Below, piece after piece: positions 1 through 6,562 of a stretch of DNA of 6,987 nucleotides (position 1 is its first letter; every line of letters begins with the position of its first letter). The position numbers and the translations under genes are program-made. This stretch comes from CAVPLU01 sp050012535. GTDB taxonomy: Archaea > Thermoproteota > Bathyarchaeia > 40CM-2-53-6. The stretch covers positions 1 through 6,987 of the forward strand of contig JBEKGZ010000082.1 of NCBI GenBank assembly GCA_050012535.1, given 5' to 3'. The notes beneath the pieces are model-generated. The model was not told the origin of the DNA. It saw only the letters and a program-made list of their open reading frames with translations, and did not search any database.

Positions 1-171
1 GAGGCCGGCTACGACTAGGAATCCTCCCGCCTGCGCGATCCTGTAATTCTCCAGCCCGATGCGTTTGAGATTTGATCTGATGTGCCGCTTCAATAGTCGA
101 ATGAGGAGTTGGCGGACCGGGTGGCTCTTCAAGGTGAACTCAGCAGTTGAGACCAGAACCACGCCAGACAA
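1..171 (-). CDS. ThiI-like tRNA 4-thiouridine synthase, N-terminal fragment (runs off left edge)
   Basis: This minus-strand frame stays open to the window edge, giving about 57 N-terminal residues. I see a hydrophobic strand followed by AEFTLKSHPVR (residues 10-20), a basic helix with RLLKRHIRSNLK, and a further strand ending GGFLVVAGL. The E-x-x-L-K-S...R pattern after the first strand resembles the start of ThiI-type proteins (GE-x-x-LKG-x-x-R), which begin with a ferredoxin-like domain followed by THUMP. ThiI transfers sulfur to tRNA uridine 8. The PP-loop and any rhodanese part would lie outside the window, so another THUMP-type protein remains possible. An in-frame stop lies a few codons upstream. 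Starts are TTG at 171, with a weak GAAGG about 8 bases upstream, or GTG at 162; neither is decisive. The gene begins 24 bases after the stop of the 196-576 gene on the same strand, so the two probably form an operon. Confidence 0.6.
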   Translation of the reverse strand, partial: MSGVVLVSTAEFTLKSHPVRQLLIRLLKRHIRSNLKRIGLENYRIAQAGGFLVVAGL

Positions 172-195
172 GACGAAAGCCTTCAGGTCACCACG

Positions 196-576
196 TCAGT
201 TTGTGCCATAATCGAGAAGACTCTTGCCGGGTGGAGCCTTGTATTTTGATTCATCCTCACGCGTTCCCTTTGAAGAGGGCCTCAGTTCTTCGAGGATCAC
301 GATCGCCTCGCCAAGGGGCATACCCATCAGCAAGGCCATCTCTTTCGCGGATATGCGTGGCTTCTCTAGGAGCACGCTTTTCTCCGCGTAATGCTTGTGG
401 TGCTTGTACATGGGAAGCGCATGCACAGTGTCTGTGAGGATCTCCCAAAGCGTCGCCGCGTCATAGCCAGACTGAGATGACATTCCTGAGTCGCAAGCTA
501 TCAAACGGAGGCGACCGTTTAAGGTTTCAACCTTAACGCATGAGTCAGCGGTTGAGATCTCCCCCTCTCCCCCCAA
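196..576 (-). CDS. Small protein with a helix-turn-helix-like segment, function unknown
   Basis: I do not recognise this 126-residue protein. Its first 30 residues contain a short basic strand (NGRLRLIACDSG). The middle is rich in aromatic residues and histidine (ALPMYKHHKHYAEK, about 53-66). Residues 73-98 (PRISAKEMALLMGMPLGEAIVILEEL) have the spacing of a helix-turn-helix: helix, turn at MGMP, second helix. The tail is charged and probably disordered, ending GKSLLDYGTN. The composition looks like a real, soluble protein and the plus-strand frames over it do not. The start is uncertain: TTG at 576 directly follows an in-frame TAG and has no convincing ribosome-binding site. A strong GGGGGAG sits inside the first codons without a usable start after it. 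The next gene on this strand, the ThiI-like fragment, starts 24 bases downstream. A DNA- or tRNA-related accessory role is conceivable but not shown. Confidence 0.55.
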   Translation of the reverse strand: MGGEGEISTADSCVKVETLNGRLRLIACDSGMSSQSGYDAATLWEILTDTVHALPMYKHHKHYAEKSVLLEKPRISAKEMALLMGMPLGEAIVILEELRPSSKGTREDESKYKAPPGKSLLDYGTN

Positions 577-642
577 CTAGTGCCCATGCACGATCATACC
601 TACATGCGATACCAAACAGAGAACCTATCCTCTACAGTAAAC

Positions 643-1078
643 CTACTGAGCGTAGCTCGGAATGCATGTTGTGGACTTCTTGTCTTTTTTCCCGATGGGA
701 ACGTATTCGACGTTGGGAGTGCCGACATAGTCTCTCAGAGGACGCATCAGCCTGTTCAGCTCATACTGTTCGATTATGCGACTTGTCCAACCAGCCATCC
801 GGCTACATGCGAACATCGTTGTGAGCATGTCGACCGGGATTCCAAGCGCATGTTACAGTGTGGCCGAGAACTCTATGTTCGGATGTAGATTCCGTTCCTT
901 GGAAACAGCTTCCTCGACTTTCGCGGAAAACCCAAGCCAATGATCATTGTTCGTAACACAGAGACTGGGGAAGGCTGCGAAGGTGCGCGACCCTTGGATC
1001 TTCGCCTTTGTAGATCCTATGGCCGAACCCGAGTATCTTCTTGGCCTGTCTCAGACGATCCTTCCTCGACCTCAAGGA
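643..1078 (-). pseudogene. Citrate synthase remnant (C-terminal part; frameshift and in-frame stop)
   Basis: Citrate synthase condenses acetyl-CoA and oxaloacetate in the cytosol. Only about the last 145 residues can be read here, in two frames. The upstream piece (about 1078-961) gives KKILGFGHRIYKGEDPRV, matching the hallmark GFGHRVYK-x-x-DPRA with an active-site His and a conserved Arg. That frame stops at about 945. The reading resumes in another frame (about 960-643): AKVEEAVSKERNLHPNIEF, then a TAA stop at 853-855 where the family has Tyr/Phe, then HALGIPVDMLTTMFA, SRMAGW, IIEQYELNRLMRP, DYVG and EYVPI. The catalytic Asp of the PN-x-DFYSG motif is Glu, one codon of that motif is missing, and the family's WxAH is WTSR. 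The first roughly 230 residues are absent; the next gene ends only 50 bases further upstream. One frameshift could be a sequencing error, but this combination indicates a decayed gene. Confidence 0.85.
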
Positions 1079-1128
1079 TCAGTTGGTTCTAGAAAGGCTG
1101 TAGCATTCCTTTCGTGTGCAATCTAGAG

Positions 1129-1797
1129 CTATTCGAGTTCTTTCACAAAGGCGCCTGAAATCAAGGCCTGCTCGGTGAAATCGTACTCCTCAAAACCCTC
1201 GGAAGGCTTGAAGAGATACTTCTCCTCTCTGTAGTGTCTCCACATCTCCAACGGCGCAAGTCTCTTAGACATGTCTATGCGCGCGACATCAACACTGAGC
1301 ACTCCTTTCTGAGATTCTATCTTCTCCTTGACAAATGCTCTCGCCTTGTCCCTACTGATGGAAAGCATCGACACAAGTATGTCGTCTTCTCCGAAAGAGT
1401 AGGCAACATACGTTGGAAACAAATCCACGGGATAGTTCAAGTGAAGGATGCGGTTGAACACATTACTCAACTCGCCCGAGGCTACGCGTACAGCCACCTG
1501 GTATCTCTCAAGCTGTTCAGGCCTGTCCTTAGGTGCTGGAAAGAAGACCGGTCTTAGAAGGGTAATTGTTCTTGTCTTCCTCGAGTTCGCAGCGGACGGA
1601 ATCTTAGTAACAAGAACATCGGCGAAAGAATCGATGTCATTCACATCGTACATTATGCTAATGAAGTCCTTCTCTTCCTGTTGAGAAGCATAGAGAGGCG
1701 TGCAATCCTTATTGGATATCTTCTCCGAGTTGGCGAGGGCTCTTCTCCAGGTGTCGCTCAAGTCCTGCTTCGGGAATATCCGCAATAGGATCATCAC
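1129..1797 (-). CDS. Tandem Lrp/AsnC-type (RAM-like) ligand-binding domain protein without DNA-binding domain
   Basis: The protein has 222 residues and appears to be two successive alpha-beta sandwich units. Unit 1 (about 2-90) opens with the strand MILLRIF, has FISIMYDVND at about 45-54, a helix (SFADVLVTKI) and a strand (RTITLLRPVFF). Unit 2 (about 98-178) has RYQVAVRVASGELSNVFNRI, then TYVAYSFGEDDILVSMLS, a helix (KARAFVKEKI) and a closing strand (GVLSVDVARID). The order of strand, helix, strand, strand, helix, strand in each half is that of RAM/ACT-like effector domains. There is no N-terminal winged helix, so it is more likely a ligand sensor or partner subunit than a direct repressor. 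The acidic, aromatic tail (about 190-222) is unassigned. The start is GTG at 1797 followed directly by ATG at 1794; either may be used. It is divergent from the ParB-like gene across 35 bases and lies just upstream of the citrate synthase remnant on the same strand. Confidence 0.7.
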   Translation of the reverse strand: MMILLRIFPKQDLSDTWRRALANSEKISNKDCTPLYASQQEEKDFISIMYDVNDIDSFADVLVTKIPSAANSRKTRTITLLRPVFFPAPKDRPEQLERYQVAVRVASGELSNVFNRILHLNYPVDLFPTYVAYSFGEDDILVSMLSISRDKARAFVKEKIESQKGVLSVDVARIDMSKRLAPLEMWRHYREEKYLFKPSEGFEEYDFTEQALISGAFVKELE

Positions 1798-1832
1798 AGG
1801 AGCTCAACTCCGAATAGATGCAAGCGTGACCA

Positions 1833-2396
1833 GTGAATATTAACGGTTTTTCCAAGGGTTGGCTGCGGGAAGCCAAGAGGGAAACGCCTCGATTCTTGTT
1901 CTTTGATAGAACTCGAACCTCCCCTGCACAGAGGCTACGGCTCCTTACATTCCCAACAGAACTGCAGGAGCTTGTGTCGCGCGACACAATCACGGCAACC
2001 CATGCCGAGACACTGGCGACGCTGGCAGATGACCCCGCACTACTCAAGGATGCCATCTTGAAGGTTACAGGGCAGAAGCTGACGACCAGGGAGACAGACC
2101 AACTCGTAGACGAACTCAAGAAGAAGCAGTCCCTCCGCGAACAGATCCTCAAGTACCTCGTCAGCGAGGACTTCGTACTGCAGGTCAAGTATCTCATGGA
2201 TGCTCCGCTAGATCCCAGTTCTTGCCCGCTCTGCTCAGGTGCTGTTGTCTGTAAAGGGAATGGCGAGGAGGAGGGGCTAGTGTGCGAGTACTGCGGATGG
2301 AAGCACCCTTACCATCGCGGTCCTCTGCTTGAGCTTGTCGAGCGCATAAAAGAAGCACGTCAAACAGAAAAGGAACCACACGCGTCAGGGAGGTAG
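1833..2396 (+). CDS. ParB/KorB-like helix-turn-helix protein with C-terminal zinc ribbon (N-terminal nuclease/CTPase domain missing)
   Basis: Residues about 34-96 match the second half of the ParB helix-turn-helix region: QRLRLLTFPTELQELVSRDT, then TATHAETLATLADDPALL, then LTTRETDQLVDELKK. This corresponds to the family pattern RLRLL-x-LP-x-x-x-Q-x-LV, HA-x-x-L, LS-x-R-x-x-E-x-LV. A zinc ribbon follows with C131, C134, C151 and C154 (CPLC...CEYCGW), then a charged helix. ParB proteins bind specific DNA and, through an N-terminal CTPase domain, spread along it for segregation. That domain and its GERRxRA-type motif are absent here and I could not find them in the other frames upstream. Only 35 bases separate the gene from its divergent neighbour. 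Residues 1-33 look unlike the rest, so the GTG at 1833 is doubtful; TTG at 1896 or GTG at 1977 are alternatives. It may be a 5'-truncated gene or a stand-alone DNA-binding regulator for the following nuclease genes. Confidence 0.6.
   Translation: MNINGFSKGWLREAKRETPRFLFFDRTRTSPAQRLRLLTFPTELQELVSRDTITATHAETLATLADDPALLKDAILKVTGQKLTTRETDQLVDELKKKQSLREQILKYLVSEDFVLQVKYLMDAPLDPSSCPLCSGAVVCKGNGEEEGLVCEYCGWKHPYHRGPLLELVERIKEARQTEKEPHASGR
1836..1852 (-). promoter_or_regulatory. Possible archaeal TATA box and BRE for the 1129-1797 gene
   Basis: On the minus strand this reads an A-rich stretch (GGAAAAACCG) followed by TTAATATT. Its AT-rich core (1836-1843) lies about 40 bases upstream of the GTG at 1797. 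A transcript starting about 25 bases downstream of such a box would begin near 1812 and have a leader of about 15 bases, which is usual for archaea. The same bases overlap the first codons proposed for the plus-strand ParB-like gene. The match is loose. Confidence 0.3.
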
Positions 2397-2429
2397 CGCA
2401 GTCGAAGTCACGAGCCTCCCCAACCCCTC

Positions 2430-2458
2430 TTTCTCGCATCAATTTGCTTGATTTCTCG
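2430..2458 (+). terminator. Small inverted repeat flanked by TTTCTCG direct repeats, possible terminator or operator
   Basis: ATCAA (2438-2442) and TTGAT (2448-2452) are perfect inverted repeats around a 5-base loop, and TTTCTCG occurs on each side (2430-2436 and 2452-2458). It lies 34 bases after the ParB-like stop. A pyrimidine-rich stretch precedes it (from about 2415), so transcription could end here. The stem is only 5 base pairs, so this is weak; a protein-binding site is an equal alternative. Confidence 0.25.
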
Positions 2459-2534
2459 ACGATATGGACATAGCTCGAGGAACTCCGAGTATGAGGCCTT
2501 GCGATTACGGAGTAGTTTCACTTGTGAGCCCGTG

Positions 2535-2541
2535 TTAAATA
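2535..2541 (+). promoter_or_regulatory. Possible TATA box for the nurA-herA operon
   Basis: TTAAATA stands out in otherwise mixed sequence, 64 bases upstream of the GTG at 2605 and about 97 bases upstream of the ATG at 2638. With a usual archaeal spacing of about 25 bases, transcription would start near 2565. The 208-base gap after the ParB-like gene leaves room for a separate promoter, though readthrough cannot be excluded. No clear BRE is visible. Confidence 0.35.
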
Positions 2542-2604
2542 CCCGCTGACGCAACTCTCTCCCGATAAGCGTACGATCTTCCATCCCAGATAAGCAACGG
2601 GAGC

Positions 2605-4527
2605 GTGTGGATAGGGCTGACACCCAGGCTTTCAGAAATGGAGACATCATTCCTCAGCAACCAGCTGAAGCGAGCAGGCCATTTTCTGAGAGCCGGCGCC
2701 TTAGACCGCATATCCGACTACAACCAGCGATTCTCCTCAGCAAGCGACGTCTACGACGCACTCCTCTCGAACCTTATCATCCAAGACTTCAGCGCCGAAC
2801 GGGCTCGCGAGACCGCTTTGAAGCTCTTCGGTTCTGAGCGGGTGAAGTTCGCCGCAGTGGATGGAACCGAGTACGCACGCAACATGTTCGATCTGATCAT
2901 CTTCTTCGGTGGCGCCTACGTCTCCTTCGGCACGGTAACATTCCACAAGGGCGTCAAACCATCAGTGGAGCACGCCGGCAAGCTGCTTGAGCATGGTCGG
3001 GGTATCTCAAGCTGTGTGCCGCTGTATGTGAATGAGGTGTCTGATGTCGATTCGATGATCGACATGATTGGTGGTAAGAAGCCTCTTGACGATAAGGCGA
3101 TCTTCGACAATTCACGAATCGCCGACTGGATAATGGCCTTCTCAGAATTCTACCTCGCCTACAGGCTCATCATCGACGAGGACGTGCGCATCCTTCTGAT
3201 GGACCGGACCCTCTCAGGCGAGCACTCCGCTCTCCTCAGCGACACTGCGCATGGTCAGAGGCTCAGAGAGAAGTCAGGCCTCTGCGGCTTCGACCTCGAC
3301 GACCAACCAGTACGAATGGAGGAGATGATTTACTGCCGCCACCGATTCGTCAACAGGGCGCTCGATCTTCCGCCGCCCAGAGGCGATTACCTGAGACCGC
3401 GCCTTCTCTACGAACTCGAAACCGCAACCTCGCTCACACTCGACGAGCTCTGCGGGCGGCTCCACCTTGAACACGCCGACTGTAAGCGCAGAGCCAAGAA
3501 GATCCTAGATGGCCTCCAGAAGGCTGAGCTCGTTCAGTCGACAGGCTCCAGCTACGCTCTGAAAGAGGAGTACCGGAATAGCTGGGAGCGAATGAAGAAG
3601 CTCACATGCACCATCGGCGACCGCCTATTCCTTGATCAGCCCTTAACCGAGTGGCCTAACCCCATGATGATCACGAAAGCCGGCAAACCAACTTGGCTAA
3701 CGACGGTCGACATGGCGTTCCTGACACTCTTCTGTCTCAACATGATCATCGAGGAGTGCTGGAAGAGGCCGGTTCTACTCATCGGGCTCACGAAGGACAC
3801 GGCCGCACGAGACTTCCAACGTCAGGTAGTCAAGATCTGTAGTCGCGAGCATATGTGGAAGCTTGACCTCTCAAGCGAGGCTCTGGAGAATATCCCTAGA
3901 ACTGATAGGATGTTCCTTCAGTCCGCGTCTGTTCACAACTGGGATAAGCTGTCGGTTCCGTGGGCGCTCGTCGAGTACGACACCGCCTTCAAAACCATGG
4001 TCCCCGAACTACGCAACGACAAAATGCCCAGGAGAGACGGATTCGTGAGCGGCGCCGTCCAGAATAGAGTCAACTCCGAGCGCCTGTTCCTTAAGTCGTA
4101 TGTTCAACTTGCCCAGGCTGAGCAGGACCCGAAGCTGCGCAGCAATGTGCTGCTCACAGACCGGTTGGTTTATCCGGAATTCGATTTGGATCATGTATGT
4201 GAGCTTTCCCACGAGTATGGCGGCGTCGAGGAGAAGGTGAAGCCCATACTCTTCTCGAATAAAGAGGCGCGCAATGATATCCAGAACCTCGTCATGGTTA
4301 TGCTAGCCGCGATGACGAGCACAAGCATACCGGAAGCTTTCGGTCATAATGTGCCTCTCTTCATTGCGGATAACGTGGCGAAGTGGCATACGCGCGAGTT
4401 CACGAGAATCGTCGAGACGACGAGGGATTGGATTATGACGAACCATGACCTACGCGAGTTCGTCTTCTACATGAGCACGTTTAGAGAAAGGAGAGCTGAA
4501 TTTGAATCAACGAGAAGAGGACATTAA
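2605..4527 (+). CDS. nurA: NurA-like nuclease with internal winged-helix-like insertion
   Basis: The 640-residue protein shows the NurA pattern in order. FAAVDGTEYARNMFDL (82-96) matches the first metal-binding Asp motif (D86). ILLMDRTLSG (196-205) matches the second Asp motif (D200), though the usual Gly after Asp is Arg. LLIGLTKDTAARDF (391-404) resembles the Lys-containing motif. LFLKSYVQL (494-502) is a core strand, and GHNVPLFIADNVAKW (580-594) resembles the closing motif, where many NurA proteins have a His that is Asp here. NurA is a dimeric nuclease that works with a HerA translocase on DNA ends. Between motifs two and three, residues about 263-325 look like a winged helix (LLYELETATSLTLDELCGRL, KKILDGLQKAELVQ, SSYALKEEY). 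This accounts for part of the excess over the usual 330-450 residues. Starts are GTG at 2605 (GGGAG just upstream, tight spacing) or ATG at 2638 (METSF). The 3' end overlaps herA by 26 bases. Mre11 and Rad50 genes are absent. Confidence 0.75.
   Translation: MWIGLTPRLSEMETSFLSNQLKRAGHFLRAGALDRISDYNQRFSSASDVYDALLSNLIIQDFSAERARETALKLFGSERVKFAAVDGTEYARNMFDLIIFFGGAYVSFGTVTFHKGVKPSVEHAGKLLEHGRGISSCVPLYVNEVSDVDSMIDMIGGKKPLDDKAIFDNSRIADWIMAFSEFYLAYRLIIDEDVRILLMDRTLSGEHSALLSDTAHGQRLREKSGLCGFDLDDQPVRMEEMIYCRHRFVNRALDLPPPRGDYLRPRLLYELETATSLTLDELCGRLHLEHADCKRRAKKILDGLQKAELVQSTGSSYALKEEYRNSWERMKKLTCTIGDRLFLDQPLTEWPNPMMITKAGKPTWLTTVDMAFLTLFCLNMIIEECWKRPVLLIGLTKDTAARDFQRQVVKICSREHMWKLDLSSEALENIPRTDRMFLQSASVHNWDKLSVPWALVEYDTAFKTMVPELRNDKMPRRDGFVSGAVQNRVNSERLFLKSYVQLAQAEQDPKLRSNVLLTDRLVYPEFDLDHVCELSHEYGGVEEKVKPILFSNKEARNDIQNLVMVMLAAMTSTSIPEAFGHNVPLFIADNVAKWHTREFTRIVETTRDWIMTNHDLREFVFYMSTFRERRAEFESTRRGH
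4487..4493 (+). promoter_or_regulatory. Ribosome-binding site that fixes the herA TTG start
   Basis: AAAGGAG, inside the end of the nurA frame, lies 8 bases before the TTG at 4502. It is the clearest Shine-Dalgarno match in the window and supports translation of herA from this unusual codon, with likely coupling to nurA. Confidence 0.6.
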
Positions 4528-6370
4528 CAGATACTTCACAGACTTCGACGGAAGATTCAAAGCGCGTGTAGCGATGGTTCGTCCACGTTACGGCCCATCG
4601 CCCGAGACTACGCAGATTAGCACCACCGCTCGATACGAATGCACCGTGAAGGCCGAGTATCAGAGAGACATCATGCGCCTGGTCGAAGAGGGCATGATAC
4701 TGGCCGTCAGAAACTTCCGCGCAACGAAGAACGAAGGCGAGAGATACACTCTCGCAGAGATCGCCAGTATCAGACCAGAGCATTTTGGGTTGCGTGGCCT
4801 GTCAGACCAGAGCTATTACCCGATGCAGTTCGAGATTATCCAGCAGTCGGTTCGCGACTGGGACTCCAACGACAGATCCACTATGATGATCCAGGTCCAG
4901 GCAATCCCGATCAACTACGACTTGGTCATCACGGGCAAGAGCGAACCAGAATACGTGAAAGGATTCTCCTATCCAATTGTTGGAGAGGAGACACACATCC
5001 TCAACCAAGACATGATCCACCAGATGTACAATCGGAGAATACTCGAAGAGATGGGGGTCGACTGGAGGAAACTGAAAACAACCGATGTAGCCCGGCAGGA
5101 TCCACGTCTTGGTGTCATCAAGATGTTTGAATCTGAGAAGACCAGGGTTCCGATCTACGTGAACTTCGAGAACCTGCTACGCTACCATTTCGGGGTTTTC
5201 TCGTTCACGGGTGGCGGAAAATCCAACCTGCTCTCGAACGTTCTACGTCGCCTGATCTACCACACCAAGGACACGAAGGTGGTGATCTTTGACATCTCGA
5301 TGGAGTATCCGTTCCTGCTCATGGACGTGTTCGCCGACAAATCGATTCCATCCAAGATAGTTCTGGAAGACCCGATCAAAGACGCAACTCAGCTGTACGA
5401 CTCGCTCGTGAAACCGAGAGAGTTCGAAAAGGACGAGCGACCAGTCAAAGCCTTTCAAAACATAATGGAACTATGCAGGGTTGAGCGGTACGTCAAGCCC
5501 AGGTTCGTGGTCCCGCGCTACACGGACATCCTATCCGCGATCGGCACGATGGTGAGCGAAAGCTCAGGCAAGCAGGTCTACCTTGAGGCACTCGATGCCA
5601 TATCATCAGCAGTCGCCGAATACATGACGAATGAGAATCGAAACGAACTAGATGAGATCGACGAGGAGTTCGTTGCATTCCTGGACACGGAAGCGCAGGG
5701 GGCCGTGGAACGATACAAAGTCAGCGAGAAGAGCAACGTATACGGCTGGGCAACATCACGAAAAGAACTCCTAGACGCCATTACCAGGGGCGACGCTGAG
5801 AAAGGCAGGCCAGGACTGACAACTGAGAAGATACACCACCTCCTTGAGGGACCGACCCGTCTCGTTTGCCTCTCCATCTCTGACCCTGTGACAATCAAGC
5901 AACTAGCCGTAGATTTGACTAGAGTGACGCTTTGGAATCGCAAGCGGAAATTCAAGGTCAAACCATGGATCCTCTTCGTGTTTGATGAGGCCCAGGAGTT
6001 TGCTCCTGCACCTTCCGAGGCCCGTGGAATCGAGCGTGAATGCACAGACGCCGTTGAGACACTCCTCAGGCAAGGCCGCAAATACGGACTTGGCGGATGC
6101 ATCTCGACGCAGCGAATCGCCTACCTCAACACGAACGCGCTTCAGCAGCTTCACACGTACTTCGTTGGCACTTTGCCCCGCCAGTATGACCGCGGCTTAG
6201 TCAGTACAACATTCACAATTGACCCAAGCATACTCGAGAAGACTCTCGAGTTCTCACCAGGCCGGTGGTTACTGTCGAGCTACATAGCAACAGGAATGGA
6301 GAACGTGCCGATCTTCATTACGGCAGACAATGCAGAGACAGAAATCAAGAGATACCTAGAAACCCTGTAG
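4502..6370 (+). CDS. herA: HerA-like hexameric DNA translocase ATPase
   Basis: The protein has 622 residues. The N-terminal part (about 15-150) is rich in strands and sits where HerA has its HAS barrel, though it is divergent. The ATPase core has Walker A FTGGGKSN (235-242, K240), preceded by Ser234 rather than the usual Gly/Ala. Next comes VVIFDISMEYPFL (260-272). Walker B is ILFVFDEAQEFAP (490-502; D495, E496). LLRQGRKYGLGGCISTQR (521-538) is the HerA/FtsK-type RQGRKYG...QR segment, with sensor Gln537 and an Arg. About 250 residues separate Walker A and B; an acidic helical stretch near 295-440 looks like a family-specific insertion. HerA hexamers pump duplex DNA and activate NurA. The start is TTG at 4502 with AAAGGAG 8 bases upstream. 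Overlap with nurA by 26 bases indicates coupled expression and a shared complex. With no mre11-rad50 in the window, this is probably an accessory rather than housekeeping copy. Confidence 0.85.
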   Translation: MNQREEDINRYFTDFDGRFKARVAMVRPRYGPSPETTQISTTARYECTVKAEYQRDIMRLVEEGMILAVRNFRATKNEGERYTLAEIASIRPEHFGLRGLSDQSYYPMQFEIIQQSVRDWDSNDRSTMMIQVQAIPINYDLVITGKSEPEYVKGFSYPIVGEETHILNQDMIHQMYNRRILEEMGVDWRKLKTTDVARQDPRLGVIKMFESEKTRVPIYVNFENLLRYHFGVFSFTGGGKSNLLSNVLRRLIYHTKDTKVVIFDISMEYPFLLMDVFADKSIPSKIVLEDPIKDATQLYDSLVKPREFEKDERPVKAFQNIMELCRVERYVKPRFVVPRYTDILSAIGTMVSESSGKQVYLEALDAISSAVAEYMTNENRNELDEIDEEFVAFLDTEAQGAVERYKVSEKSNVYGWATSRKELLDAITRGDAEKGRPGLTTEKIHHLLEGPTRLVCLSISDPVTIKQLAVDLTRVTLWNRKRKFKVKPWILFVFDEAQEFAPAPSEARGIERECTDAVETLLRQGRKYGLGGCISTQRIAYLNTNALQQLHTYFVGTLPRQYDRGLVSTTFTIDPSILEKTLEFSPGRWLLSSYIATGMENVPIFITADNAETEIKRYLETL

Positions 6371-6562
6371 AACCGGATGAAATGGTTCAGAATACGGCTT
6401 CGTGAGTGGAGTCGATGGCCATCTCTTTCCATAAGCGAGCGATCCTTCTTCCAATTCTCGATAATATCCATGAGGCCTATCGTGAGTATTCTTCTGATGC
6501 CGTCAACCTGCTGTTTTACTTGCTGTGGTTGAGCGATTAGAAAATCGACTCGGTCACTTTGG
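6371..6562 (-). pseudogene. Possible frameshifted C-terminal part of the zinc-ribbon gene
   Basis: In a different minus-strand frame from the zinc-ribbon gene, this stretch encodes DRVDFLIAQPQQVKQQVDGI, RRILTIGLMDIIENWKKDRS and LMERDGH. It is a balanced, helix-forming sequence that looks more protein-like than chance, whereas the residues upstream in this frame overlap the zinc-ribbon gene and look like noise. One simple reading is a single gene: zinc ribbon, Ser/Thr-rich linker, C-terminal helix, with a frameshift near 6555-6600. Against this, the frame continues without a stop past 6371 into the end of herA as far as 6280, a 91-base antisense overlap, so the true end is unknown. Confidence 0.3.

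Noticed and set aside
147..888. Plus-strand frames of about 95-100 codons between 147 and 888
   Set aside because: They lie opposite the minus-strand small protein and the citrate synthase remnant, have Cys/Arg/Ser-rich improbable composition and no recognisable motif.
1709..2197. Minus-strand 162-codon Ser-rich frame
   Set aside because: It covers the ParB-like gene and the 5' end of the sensor gene; the long Ser/Val runs are what reversed Glu/Lys-rich coding DNA produces.
2408..2650. Minus-strand 80-codon frame across the nurA upstream gap
   Set aside because: Its composition is not absurd, but it overlaps the nurA 5' end, covers the TATA-like box and has no recognisable motif or start signal.
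5578..6102. Minus-strand 174-codon frame inside herA
   Set aside because: It is antisense to the HerA core including Walker B, Ser/Arg-rich, and is a shadow of the coding strand.
6370..6388. GAACC...GGTTC inverted repeat just after the herA stop
   Set aside because: The stem is only 5 base pairs with a 9-base loop and no T-rich tail; too weak to call a terminator.
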